DNA from: Alphaproteobacteria bacterium
GTDB taxonomy: Bacteria > Pseudomonadota > Alphaproteobacteria > Rhizobiales > GCA-2746425
Direction of reading: 5' to 3'
NCBI GenBank assembly: GCA_024743215.1
Contig: JANSWZ010000001.1
Coordinates: forward strand, 930,001-994,000
DNA: 64,000 bases
In this document: positions 53,921 to 62,513 of the stretch, piece after piece
Layout of the letters: every line of letters begins with the position of its first letter
How positions within the stretch are numbered: position 1 is the first letter of the stretch
Notes under the pieces: generated by a model
Told to the model about the DNA's origin: nothing
The model's database searches: none
The model's input: only the letters and a program-made list of their open reading frames with translations
Translations under genes and position numbers: made by a program

Positions 53921-54936
53921 GCACAAAAACCCTTGGGTTTTCTGGCTGACCCTCTGAGTATGAGCGGACCTGGAATGAGTATGTGTTTTGGGCTTGGTTC
54001 GCCCCCGATGCGCGCCACAATGGTGTCGACCGTCGATGAGACCATCTGATTTATGGGTTGTTGGATCGTGGTCAGATCATAGGCTGGCCAACTTGCGATT
54101 GGCACGTCGTCATAACCGACCACCGAAACATCATTTGGAACCGATGCGCCGAACTCGAACCGCAAGACGTCCATCACGGCAAAAGCCATGTGATCATTTC
54201 CCACGAAGATTGCATCCGGTTGGTCAGAGCCACTGAATAGCTGTCGCGTGATCTCGCCTGCGCGTTTCTGGTCATAAGCGCCATCTTCCACTGCGACGGG
54301 TTCAACGCCTTTTTCGGAAAGACCTTCGAGGAATCCCTTTGCTCTGTCCCGTCCGGTCGATGATCCTTGCCAGCCCGAAATATGCGCTATGCGCTTGTGA
54401 CCAGCCCCAACAAGGAAATTGGCAACCATTCGGCCACCAGCAACATTGTCGGAAGTTACTTCACTCAGACGTGAATCATCCTGACCTCGATTGAACAGCA
54501 CAACCGGGATTCCGGTTGCCTCACACAGAGTGGCGAGGTCGTTCGACATGTCGACGGAAGCAGCGATAATCCCTTCAACCTGATAAGCCACCAATTCCTT
54601 GACCACGTCATCCACATCCTTGGTCGAGTTTTCTGCCATGAAAACGAGGGTGTGATAACCATGCGCCTTGAGCGCCCGGATGAGGTTTTCCAAGGCAAGC
54701 GGGTAGAATTGATTGTCCAGATACGAAAAGACAAGGCCGATGATCCGGCTCTTTCCCGTTATCATCGCACGTGCGATGGGATTGGGCCGGTAGCCCAGAT
54801 CATCAGCGGCCAATCTGACTTTTTTGTCCATTTTTTCGCTGACTGAGGCACCCGATGTGAAAACGCGACTTACCGCCGACTGACTGACACCAGCGCGGCG
54901 CGCAACTTCAAGAGATGTAATCTTGCTTTTGCCCAT
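53917..54936 (-). CDS. LacI-family transcriptional regulator 2
   Basis: 339 residues. The HTH is ITSLEVARRAGVSQSAVSRVF, with hinge YRPNPIARAM, then a sensor domain (IGLVFSYLDNQFYPLALENL, VVGYDDVPIASWPAYDLTTI in part). The first recognition positions are S-A (SQSAVSR) where regulator 1 has P-T (SQPTVSR), so the preferred operator should differ slightly. That fits the variant site at 57227-57236 in front of its own operon. It lies last in the HisD-like - SDR - LacI operon; its start shares one base with the SDR stop. Confidence 0.9.
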   Translation of the reverse strand: MGKSKITSLEVARRAGVSQSAVSRVFTSGASVSEKMDKKVRLAADDLGYRPNPIARAMITGKSRIIGLVFSYLDNQFYPLALENLIRALKAHGYHTLVFMAENSTKDVDDVVKELVAYQVEGIIAASVDMSNDLATLCEATGIPVVLFNRGQDDSRLSEVTSDNVAGGRMVANFLVGAGHKRIAHISGWQGSSTGRDRAKGFLEGLSEKGVEPVAVEDGAYDQKRAGEITRQLFSGSDQPDAIFVGNDHMAFAVMDVLRFEFGASVPNDVSVVGYDDVPIASWPAYDLTTIQQPINQMVSSTVDTIVARIGGEPSPKHILIPGPLILRGSARKPKGFCA

Positions 54937-55700
54937 CAGTCCGCGGTCCAGCCTCCATCCACAAGAAGCGATGAACCGGTAACCATGGCCGAAGCATCGG
55001 AGGCCAGAAAGATGACCGGACCCATCATATCCTCAACCTCACCAACTCGACCCAGTTTGATTTTCTCTTCGATCCACTTGATCCGCTCCGGGTTGTCGAA
55101 TGTTGCGACGGTCAGCGCTGTGCGTATGAAGGTTGGGCAGACCGTATTGACCCGAATATTGTGACGGCCCCATTCAATCGCAAAAGACTTGGTAAAACCT
55201 TCCACCGCATGTTTGGTGGCGCAATAGACGGCTCGATCAACGCCGCCGACATGTGCCATCTGGGACGAAATATTGATAAGACTGCCAGGCTTCCCTGCAT
55301 CGATCAGGCCTTTGGCGACTGCCCGAGTGAGAAAGTAAGCGCCTTTGACGTTCAAATCAGCGACAGCGTCGAAATCAGATTCCTTTGTTTCAAGTGACGG
55401 GCTATGACGGGCCAGACCGGCTGAATTGACGAGGATGTCGAAGGGGCCGTGTGCCGCAACCGCGTCTTCCGTCGCCGCTATGTCTGCAACATCCAGCGGC
55501 ATCGTCTCAGCCGCCCAACCACGTGCGGTTAATGCTCTGGCAAGCTCGGTAAGCTTATCAGCGCGCCGCGCCGCAAGTGTGACATGTGCGCCAGCTTCGG
55601 CAATGGCTACGGCACAAGCTTCTCCAATGCCCGATGAAGCTCCAGCAACAAGCGCCCGTTTGCCATCGAGCCGGAAACTGGGTGTCACGGGAAGCGTCAT
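54936..55700 (-). CDS. SDR-family oxidoreductase
   Basis: 254 residues of a classical short-chain dehydrogenase. It has LVAGASSGIGEACAVAIAEAG (TGxxxGIG variant) near residue 16, DILVNSAGLARHSPS (NNAG variant), the Ser in INISSQMAHVGG and the catalytic YCATKHAVEGFTKSF Tyr-Lys near residue 158. It oxidises or reduces a secondary alcohol; the cofactor preference (a basic Arg-Arg after the glycine loop strand, AARRADK) suggests NADP. It sits between the HisD-like and LacI genes, so it is likely part of the same pathway, for example dehydrogenation of a diol before the HisD-like step. Confidence 0.92.
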   Translation of the reverse strand: MTLPVTPSFRLDGKRALVAGASSGIGEACAVAIAEAGAHVTLAARRADKLTELARALTARGWAAETMPLDVADIAATEDAVAAHGPFDILVNSAGLARHSPSLETKESDFDAVADLNVKGAYFLTRAVAKGLIDAGKPGSLINISSQMAHVGGVDRAVYCATKHAVEGFTKSFAIEWGRHNIRVNTVCPTFIRTALTVATFDNPERIKWIEEKIKLGRVGEVEDMMGPVIFLASDASAMVTGSSLLVDGGWTAD

Positions 55701-55800
55701 GAGGTAGCGCCTGCGGATAGACTGATGTCACCTGAGAGATGGCACATTTTGAACTTCCAATCGACTGCACACATGCAATGCATCTTTAACTCATCATGGG

Positions 55801-57141
55801 TCATTTTGCCGGCCCTTCCGCAGAGTCACGAAATGGAGCTGCCGCGCCGTATGGGATGTTCTGGCCGCCATAGCGTCGGACGCGGATATTGCATTGTTCC
55901 GCATGGCCCACAAACCCTTCAAGCATACACAGTCGTGATCCATATTCACCGATCATCGTCGCTGCCTCGTCCGTCATCACTTTCTGGTAGCTATGGGTCT
56001 TGAGAAACTTGCCGACCCAAAGGCCGCCAGTATAGCGCCCGGCCTTGTTGGTGGGCAATGTGTGGTTGGTTCCGATGACCTTGTCGCCATTGGCAACATT
56101 GGTACGGGCACCCAGGAAAAGCGCGCCATAGCAGGTCATCTTCTCAAGGAACCAATCATCCCGATCGGTCATCACCTGCACATGCTCAGATGCAATATCG
56201 TCGGCGACTTCCAGCATTTCGTCATACGTATCGCATAGAATGACTTCGCCATAATCACGCCAGGACACCATGGCGGTTTCCTTTGTGGGGAGAATTTCCA
56301 GAATGCGGTCGATCTCAGCCAATGTGTCCTCGGCCAGTTTGCGCGAATTCGTTAACAGCACCGCAGGTGAATTGTAACCGTGTTCCGCCTGTCCCATGAG
56401 GTCAGTCGCGCAGAGTTCGCCGTCCACCGTGTCGTCTGCAATCACCATGGTTTCTGTCGGACCGGCGAAAAGATCGATACCGACACGCCCGAATAATTGG
56501 CGCTTGGCCTCCGCTACAAATGCATTGCCCGGACCAACCAACATGTGAACCGGATCGATGGTCTCTGTGCCCAAGGCCATGGCTCCAACCGCCTGGATGC
56601 CGCCCAGCACGTAGATTTCATGCGCCCCGCCCAGGTGCATTGCGGCAATCACGGCCGGATTGGGGGCACCTTTGAATGGCGGCGTACAAGCGATGATGCG
56701 TGGCACCTTCGCCACAGAGGCTGTGGCCACTGACATATGCGCGCTGGCGACCATCGGAAACTTACCACCTGGAACGTAACATCCCACAGACTGAACTGGA
56801 ATATTCTTATGACCCAGAATGATGCCGGGAAGCGGTTCAAGTTCGATATCCAGCATGCTGTCGCGCTGCGCCTGAGCGAAGTTCCGCACCTGGGCCTGAG
56901 CGAACTTGATGTCTTCCATGTCACGGTCCGACACCTGGTTCATAAGCGCCTCAATCTCACCCGATGACAGGCGGAATGAAGCTGGCTCATATCCATCGAA
57001 TTTTGCCGACAATTCACGAACAGAAGCATCACCGCGTGTTTCGATATCTGCAAGAGTGGTTTCCACAATCTGGCGGGTGCTGGCGTCGTCGGCGGCTTTG
57101 TCGGCTTCGGCCCTGCCTCTCTTGAGATATTTAATCGTCAT
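55801..57141 (-). CDS. Histidinol dehydrogenase-family protein (HpsN / sulfopropanediol dehydrogenase-like)
   Basis: 446 residues of the HisD fold: [13 protein letters not shown], the Zn-ligand region [14 protein letters not shown], the catalytic Glu-His in [14 protein letters not shown] and [17 protein letters not shown]. The C-terminal [16 protein letters not shown] is typical of non-histidine paralogues such as HpsN, which oxidises (R)-2,3-dihydroxypropane-1-sulfonate to sulfolactate. No his genes are nearby, and pairing with an SDR matches the HpsN-HpsO/P logic. ATG 57141 has GAGGA upstream; the open frame upstream is not coding-like. The substrate remains a guess. Confidence 0.85.
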   Translation of the reverse strand: MTIKYLKRGRAEADKAADDASTRQIVETTLADIETRGDASVRELSAKFDGYEPASFRLSSGEIEALMNQVSDRDMEDIKFAQAQVRNFAQAQRDSMLDIELEPLPGIILGHKNIPVQSVGCYVPGGKFPMVASAHMSVATASVAKVPRIIACTPPFKGAPNPAVIAAMHLGGAHEIYVLGGIQAVGAMALGTETIDPVHMLVGPGNAFVAEAKRQLFGRVGIDLFAGPTETMVIADDTVDGELCATDLMGQAEHGYNSPAVLLTNSRKLAEDTLAEIDRILEILPTKETAMVSWRDYGEVILCDTYDEMLEVADDIASEHVQVMTDRDDWFLEKMTCYGALFLGARTNVANGDKVIGTNHTLPTNKAGRYTGGLWVGKFLKTHSYQKVMTDEAATMIGEYGSRLCMLEGFVGHAEQCNIRVRRYGGQNIPYGAAAPFRDSAEGPAK

Positions 57142-57518
57142 TGGTTCATCCTCATTAGGTTTGAATTCCGTAATCCTGTGCGTGCTTGCAAGGCAGAGAA
57201 GAGTGGAGAGACCACAAGACACGTCCAATACGTATTTGACCTGTCAAAATTGGCACCCCAGGGAACACCCCCTCATTTGCAGAGGCTGCGCAAATCAACG
57301 CCCGTCATCTTTGTTAAAGGCTACAAATCTGTTTTGCATGCGTTTGCAAAATTATAGATTTATGCAGCATTTTTACAAGAAAAATAAGAGAACTACGTAT
57401 GCAGAATTTAAATATTTCTTTTTCCTTTTATCAACACTCCCCTGCGGTGCATAAGGCGCGCGATGGACCCATGCGGACATGACAAATCCAAACAGGCAGG
57501 CGCCTTCAGAGAGTTGGG
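57142..57518. other. 377-bp region between the HisD-like and MBL-fold genes
   Basis: No gene is supported. It carries the degenerate LacI-type site and a TTGACA on the minus strand (57247-57242) for the HisD-like operon. The stretch 57330-57430 is very A+T-rich with many A and T runs, which could be an UP-element-like or curved segment, or the end of an old gene. No hairpin terminator for the MBL-fold gene was recognised. Confidence 0.5.
57227..57236. promoter_or_regulatory. Degenerate LacI-type operator, copy C
   Basis: AATACGTATT is the central 10 bp of the TGAATACGTATTCA operators, but the outer bases differ (TCC on the left, TGA on the right). It lies 86 bp upstream of the HisD-like start, in an operon that ends with LacI regulator 2, and just downstream of a minus-strand TTGACA at 57247-57242. 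It may be the site of regulator 2. Confidence 0.5.
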
Positions 57519-58424
57519 CTAGAGCGCAATTGCAGCGCCCTCCCCGAGCACATGCAATGCCGACAGATTGCCTGACACTTCATGCGCTTCAATCATTCTG
57601 GACACCGGTTCCAGATACAGCGCGTAGGTCGAATGGTGGATGGGCAAGACCATGCCGGCCCTGATCCGGGTGGCGAACTCAACTGCCTGCTTCCCGTTCA
57701 TAGATAGTTGACCGAGTGCGCCAGTGATGCCCACATTCCCAATATGCGGAATGAACAAATCGGGCGTGGGAAGGTGTTGAATGGCCTGCCACACCGGATC
57801 AACCATGAAAGTGTCTCCAGCCCAGTAGATATTGTATGCTCTGCCTTGAATTGTCGCTTTCAACCAGTAGCCATTGCCCGGCCCGAGGATGTCTGAAATG
57901 CCTTGATTGAGAGAATGGACGGCGGGCACTGACATGATGGAAACTTCCGTGTTGCCACCCTGGAGTATACGCTCTTCACCGTGATCCAACGCCTGAGCTG
58001 CAATTCCCTTTTTGGCAAGTGAATCCATATCGTGAGCGGGGCAAAGAATGGGGCCTTTACCGCGAAACCATGCTTGTGCTTTCTGGTCAAAGTGATCTTC
58101 GTGTGTGTGGCTCAGCAGGACGACGTCATAGTCCGGCATAACCATGCCCGGAAATGAAGTAAGCCGTTCGTGCATCTTGATGTTGGGTCCCTTTGACAGA
58201 TCAAACATTTCATTTGGATCGCCCATCTCGAACGCTTCTTTCCCGTCGCCAAGACATGGATCGGTAAGGATTCGTATGTCGCCGATGCGAAGTTCGAGCA
58301 TGGCACCTCCAAGCCAGCGAACTGAAATGTCTGATGTTGAAATGCGCGCCGCAGATTGAATCGGAGCAAATACAGCGCTTGCTGCCACCGCACTGCCAAG
58401 TTTGAGTAGGTCTCGTCTGTCCAT
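57519..58424 (-). CDS. MBL-fold metallo-hydrolase with Tat signal
   Basis: 301 residues. The N-terminus MDRRDLLKLGSAVAASAVF is a twin-arginine export signal. The mature part is a metallo-beta-lactamase fold: ISVRWLGGAMLEL, LLSHTHEDHFDQ (HxHxDH zinc site) near residue 108, NIYWAGDTFM and a late His in LPIHHSTYALY. It is similar in layout to UlaG/NAPE-PLD-type hydrolases; the substrate is unknown. GGAGG lies 6 nt before ATG 58424. It is divergent from a LysR gene that may control it. It is translocated folded to the periplasm. Confidence 0.88.
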   Translation of the reverse strand: MDRRDLLKLGSAVAASAVFAPIQSAARISTSDISVRWLGGAMLELRIGDIRILTDPCLGDGKEAFEMGDPNEMFDLSKGPNIKMHERLTSFPGMVMPDYDVVLLSHTHEDHFDQKAQAWFRGKGPILCPAHDMDSLAKKGIAAQALDHGEERILQGGNTEVSIMSVPAVHSLNQGISDILGPGNGYWLKATIQGRAYNIYWAGDTFMVDPVWQAIQHLPTPDLFIPHIGNVGITGALGQLSMNGKQAVEFATRIRAGMVLPIHHSTYALYLEPVSRMIEAHEVSGNLSALHVLGEGAAIAL

Positions 58425-58515
58425 TTGTACCTCCATGAGTTGCCCCATTGACGTAACCCGAAATTTAAATTCAAAATATCAGCGAAAAATTGAATTTATT
58501 AAACGGAAATATCGA

Positions 58516-59337
58516 ATGACTACAGATCTCAGAACACTGGAAACCTTCATCGAAGTGGCAGATGGCCTTAGCTTTGCAGATGCCGGAAGACGCCTTGGTC
58601 TGCCGGCGTCCACCGTGACGACAAGAATTAAGTCACTGGAATCTGAACTGGGCGTGCGTCTGTTGGACCGATCGACGCGATCGGTTGCGATAACAGCAGA
58701 AGGAGAGATTTTCCTGCTGCATTGCCAGAAGGCATTGCATGAACTGACGCTTGCCCGTGAAGCAGTCGGCGCAGCCCAGCAAACGTCTGGACAGATACGC
58801 GTATCAATTCCTACTGCGTTTCCTATGGATCAATTTGCCGGACTCGTAGGTCAGTTCCGCTCAAGCTATCCAGATATCTCGATCAGGGTCTATGTTGATG
58901 ACCGACCAGCGTCATTTATAGAAGACGGGGTTGATTTGGCATTGCGTGGCGGTGCACCAGGCGGAGACGGCCTTATTGCCCGCCATTTGGCAGATACTGA
59001 AGTCATATTTGTTGGCCCACCGGGACGTTCTGGAGATACAGACCTTCCGGTGTTGCAACCCCTGGCAAGACGCGCGAGCGTTCGGGACCGACTGGAAGGC
59101 CTCACAACCCGATCTTTGCAATTGTCACTTGCGTTTGTGATCACCGGGCAAGCTTGCGCCTATCTTCCCAGACAAGTCTGCAAGGACAATTTGGCAACCG
59201 GGCAGTTGGAAGAAGCCGATGGCCCGGATGGTGTGCACGCCCCACTCCCTCTGTACCTTGTGTATCACGACAAGAACCACCTGCCGAAGCGGATTCAGCT
59301 GTTCAAGGACTTCCTGATCGAGCAACTTGCCAATTGA
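58516..59337 (+). CDS. LysR-family regulator with shortened sensor domain
   Basis: 273 residues. The HTH LETFIEVADGLSFADAGRRLGLPASTVTTRI (residues 7-37, given in parts) and LGVRLLDRSTRSVAITAEGE are typical LysR. The effector domain follows with IRVSIPTAFPM, but between GPPGRSGDT and LSLAFVITGQACAYLPR about 25-30 residues usually present around the middle of the second subdomain are missing. ATG 58516 has GGAA 7 nt upstream. It is divergent from the MBL-fold gene (91 bp between starts) and probably regulates it. The deletion might affect ligand response. Confidence 0.9.
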   Translation: MTTDLRTLETFIEVADGLSFADAGRRLGLPASTVTTRIKSLESELGVRLLDRSTRSVAITAEGEIFLLHCQKALHELTLAREAVGAAQQTSGQIRVSIPTAFPMDQFAGLVGQFRSSYPDISIRVYVDDRPASFIEDGVDLALRGGAPGGDGLIARHLADTEVIFVGPPGRSGDTDLPVLQPLARRASVRDRLEGLTTRSLQLSLAFVITGQACAYLPRQVCKDNLATGQLEEADGPDGVHAPLPLYLVYHDKNHLPKRIQLFKDFLIEQLAN

Positions 59338-59354
59338 ACGCACGACAACTGAAC

Positions 59355-59380
59355 CAGGCGGACATGTTTCAAGCCGCCTG
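59355..59380. terminator. Hairpin between the LysR gene and the acyltransferase gene
   Basis: CAGGCGG (59355-59361) and CCGCCTG (59374-59380) pair around a 12-nt loop, 17 nt after the LysR stop and 14 nt before the end of the convergent acyltransferase gene. It is followed by ATTTCGCATTT on the plus strand, a weak T-rich tail. It is a possible bidirectional terminator. Confidence 0.55.
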
Positions 59381-59393
59381 ATTTCGCATTTCA

Positions 59394-60626
59394 TCATCGT
59401 TCACTTGTCAATTTTGACGCCAACAATTCGGATAGATTTTGGAGCGGAAATTGCAGCATTTGCACAAATTTCTGGAAAGCTGTTTTCAGCCCTCCAAATT
59501 CCGACGTTCGGCCTGTTTGTCCCGGCGCAACGAGTTGTATGAACACATATGTCTGCAGACATATCAGGAATAATGCGATGAGCGAAAAGATCAGAGAGGT
59601 GGTTTTGCTCACACCAACATCCGGCGCGGCATAGAGCAGGATGTTGCCAAAGGAAAATGTAAACAGGCTGGCCTTTCCCAAAAAGCTGATCCACCGTGCC
59701 CATGAGTATTTTTGGACATCGAACAACCAGATACAAATCACGACACAAAAAATGGTCGCGCTTATACCGAGCGAGAAATAAATCGGGTGGTTCAGGTTGC
59801 GCAACGACATGTCGGCAATGTTGCGGATTGTCTGAAAGGGTGCTTGAAAGTCCCAAAGCAGGGCCGATATGGCAAGCGAGCAAACGAACAAAGCCCCCAA
59901 TATGGCAGCCCCTTTGCGCCGAATGGCGGATTGGTCGTCAAAGCTCAGAAGAACAGCACGACCGATGATCATCCCGATCACTACAAATGTCATTCCGTGA
60001 AGAATGGAAGGCCCACCGACACCCTCTCCGCCACCGTATAGAAAGCCTGCCGGCATCCCCAGATAGTCTTTGCCAAGAATCAAAGGTGGCTTTGGAATCA
60101 ATTGCAGAACCGGGAAAAGCAAATGAACCGCCAGTGCTGCACCAAGCAGATAAACGGGCCCATATGTGACTCTCAGGCTGATCAGCCAGGGTGAAAGCGC
60201 CAAAGCAACCGCGTAGAATTTCAATATATCAGCATAAGGAGAAACACCGATCATCAATGCGCATCGCAACATATATCCAAGGGATATCTGACCCATTGCA
60301 AACTGAGCGAGCAGCGTCACGACATACAGCACGTAGCACTGAATGGCGCGGTTAAACAGTTTCTGAAAGACGGCTTCTTTATCCCCCCGCTCGAATTGCG
60401 GTTTGTAGACAATTTCCAGCATTGCACCGAACAGGCAAATAAAAATGGGCGGTGCCATCTGAATCGCAAAGCGAAAGGGCGCATAAGTGTCAAAATCACG
60501 AAACTCGTAAAAATTGAACTCGATCAGAGAATGACTGAACATCGCCAGCAAAATAGCCACTGAGCGGCAGATATCAATTCCGGTGATACGCTTCTGGCGG
60601 GAAGTTTTTTGCAAGGGTTTTTCCAA
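59394..60626 (-). CDS. Acyltransferase-3 / OpgC-type integral membrane protein
   Basis: 410 residues with about 10 membrane segments. The N-terminal ITGIDICRSVAILLAMFSHSLIEF contains the R-and-H pattern of membrane acyltransferases (acyltransferase 3, OpgC, heparan glucosaminide acetyltransferase-like). These transfer acetyl or succinyl groups to periplasmic glycans. It stands next to sulfotransferase and glycosyltransferase genes, so decoration of a surface polysaccharide is likely. There is no clear family name beyond that. The first Met at 60626 begins a short basic cytoplasmic tail. Confidence 0.75.
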   Translation of the reverse strand: MEKPLQKTSRQKRITGIDICRSVAILLAMFSHSLIEFNFYEFRDFDTYAPFRFAIQMAPPIFICLFGAMLEIVYKPQFERGDKEAVFQKLFNRAIQCYVLYVVTLLAQFAMGQISLGYMLRCALMIGVSPYADILKFYAVALALSPWLISLRVTYGPVYLLGAALAVHLLFPVLQLIPKPPLILGKDYLGMPAGFLYGGGEGVGGPSILHGMTFVVIGMIIGRAVLLSFDDQSAIRRKGAAILGALFVCSLAISALLWDFQAPFQTIRNIADMSLRNLNHPIYFSLGISATIFCVVICIWLFDVQKYSWARWISFLGKASLFTFSFGNILLYAAPDVGVSKTTSLIFSLIALFLICLQTYVFIQLVAPGQTGRTSEFGGLKTAFQKFVQMLQFPLQNLSELLASKLTSER

Positions 60627-60733
60627 TTCTGCAATGCTAAAATGGACATCCCCCCGGCTCGACCCCCGACCCTAGCAACTCCGATACCGCATGCAGGCAC
60701 CTGCGTTGAACGGAAACCTCAGAATTGCGCTTC

Positions 60734-61531
60734 TCAACATAGTTCTTTTTGTTGCTTTTCGATAAAGCGATCCCTGTATTGCCCATTCAACGCATCACTT
60801 TGTCTCTGTTTGACAAAAGAGATATCCAGATCCGCTGATCCATGCGCGATGCCCAGGAATTCAAAGATCCGGTTCATCGTGATTTCAGGATCACTTCGCA
60901 GATCCTCAAATCCTATCTCGATGGTTCTTCCGGGCACTATCGACAGAAACTTTCGCCAAGCCATTTCTCCGTACATGATCTCGCCAAGGCATTGTTCAAT
61001 CTGCATTTCGTCATAATCAAAAGCCTGTTTTTCACTCACGTCGGAAATGAAGGAACCAGTCTGCAATGCGCGACTGTAGGAGACGGCCTGGGCAATTTTA
61101 TCTTTCCTGGTCAGAAAGATGAATTTGTAATCTGACAGGCACTCCTGTGGATCATCGGCGCAATATGCGCGGAAAGGTGACAATTGTTCCGAATGCAGTT
61201 TCATTCCGAACACACCGTTTGCAGACGTGCGCTTTTTCTGGACCTCGCGAAAGTAATGTGGCCCGGGAAATCTTTCTTTCCAATGGGGCACGTTTCGCTT
61301 GTTGAAGTACTCTATGGGATATCCTGCGGCACCGGTCGAATAGAGAAGATGGCCAAGAAAGTGGCTGCCAGACCGTGGCGTCGACGTCACAACGTATTTT
61401 TGTGTCGGGACTGTTTCTGTCGGGAAATCCAACTCAGGGCTGAACTGCCCCATCCAGACTTTAAAATTTGATTTTTTCTCGGGTAGAATCTTGAAAACGT
61501 CGAGCTTTCTAAGTTTTTGCGCAAGTTCCAT
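60734..61531 (-). CDS. Stf0-type sulfotransferase
   Basis: 265 residues from ATG 61531 (34 codons inside the open frame; AAGG precedes it). The 5'-phosphosulfate loop is VVTSTPRSGSHFLGHLL near residue 50, matching the PAPS-binding TPRSGS of Stf0-type enzymes (mycobacterial trehalose 2-sulfotransferase). A later FEDLRSDPEITMNRIFEFLG is the usual C-terminal region. It should add sulfate from PAPS to a sugar, here probably the polysaccharide built by the adjacent glycosyltransferases. Its upstream neighbour is a glycosyltransferase gene 111 nt away. Confidence 0.88.
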   Translation of the reverse strand: MELAQKLRKLDVFKILPEKKSNFKVWMGQFSPELDFPTETVPTQKYVVTSTPRSGSHFLGHLLYSTGAAGYPIEYFNKRNVPHWKERFPGPHYFREVQKKRTSANGVFGMKLHSEQLSPFRAYCADDPQECLSDYKFIFLTRKDKIAQAVSYSRALQTGSFISDVSEKQAFDYDEMQIEQCLGEIMYGEMAWRKFLSIVPGRTIEIGFEDLRSDPEITMNRIFEFLGIAHGSADLDISFVKQRQSDALNGQYRDRFIEKQQKELC

Positions 61532-61642
61532 ATTCTTTACCTTCGGGCTGCGTATTAAAATTCGTATTTCAATCAGGCCTGTTTTCTGCGAAGCGCTTTG
61601 ACGGGATTGTTCCGGTGCAAAACCTTTCTGCACGATAATGCG

Positions 61643-62470
61643 TCAGCGACTATTTGGAGATTGCACCTTGAATTCCGAGCGAATTTTACGGGTCATTATG
61701 CGCAGGCCCATGGCATTGGACATGAATTCCAGCGGCCTCTTTCTGAGTTTCCATTTGGGAACGTAGGTTTGTAAAACGCCTTCGCTGCTGCTGTTGGAAC
61801 TGCCATAGTCCACACGGTAGACGGCACCGGGAAACGGCAATTCTGCCAACGCATTACTGGTCTTGGCCAAATCGTGACGCAAAAATATATGACTGCCCAA
61901 ATTGCGTTTGATCACGGTTTCAGATGTCGCTGTCCAGGTTTCGGCAATACCAAGCAAATCCCTGCGCACGATATGCGAAGTGCCGCAAAGTTCGGAGAAG
62001 TCCTTGTGCAGCAATATGTACTGGGAACCATCGTGAACGTAGCCCCTGCGGAAGTACCAACCGGGATTGCCAATGTGCTCTTGAACCCAAGAGGCGAGAC
62101 GCGCACTGACCCAATCATCATAGTCAACAACCATGACGTAATCGTGGTCGTTTGCATCTGTAATTCCGTGTAAAATACGCCTTCCCTTGTCCAGACGCAC
62201 CGCATCATAAAATGCCTCTTCATCGTCTGCTCTTGCGGGTAAGTCAGGCAATGAAAAATCCACATACCTCACCTCAAAACCGCTTGGCAAAGCGGGTAAA
62301 TCAGCGCCTTCATTTGCAACAACAACACATCGCCAATTCGGATCATCCTGGTTTGCAATTGAGTGAGCGGTTTCGCTCAAATTGCGATGGACCATTGCCC
62401 AATTGGAAACCGATCCCGGATGCCGGACAGGGATGACAAAGAGCAACTTTGGTGCAGCAGCGGGACTCAT
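61643..62470 (-). CDS. Glycosyltransferase, GT-A fold
   Basis: 275 residues. LLFVIPVRHPG at the N-terminus and MVVDYDDWVSARLASWV near residue 115 (the DxD-type metal and nucleotide-sugar site) indicate a GT-A enzyme, different from the common GT2 group. The C-terminus is basic (WKLRKRPLEFMSN, MTRKIRSEF), fitting membrane association. Donor and acceptor are unknown. It is part of the leftward glycan gene run, with 43 nt to the GT2 gene upstream. Confidence 0.8.
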   Translation of the reverse strand: MSPAAAPKLLFVIPVRHPGSVSNWAMVHRNLSETAHSIANQDDPNWRCVVVANEGADLPALPSGFEVRYVDFSLPDLPARADDEEAFYDAVRLDKGRRILHGITDANDHDYVMVVDYDDWVSARLASWVQEHIGNPGWYFRRGYVHDGSQYILLHKDFSELCGTSHIVRRDLLGIAETWTATSETVIKRNLGSHIFLRHDLAKTSNALAELPFPGAVYRVDYGSSNSSSEGVLQTYVPKWKLRKRPLEFMSNAMGLRIMTRKIRSEFKVQSPNSR

Positions 62471-62513
62471 GGGAACTTTCCCTGAGGTCTGGACGCATGT
62501 GCAAATCGGTAAG

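Noticed and set aside
55801-57141. Histidine biosynthesis role for the HisD-family gene
   Set aside because: No other his genes are nearby, the operon partners are an SDR and a LacI regulator, and the C-terminus matches non-histidine paralogues.
56906-57454. 182-codon open frame running from the HisD-like gene into the A+T-rich gap
   Set aside because: Most of it is antisense to the HisD-like gene, and the tail in the gap is low-complexity with no start signal of its own.
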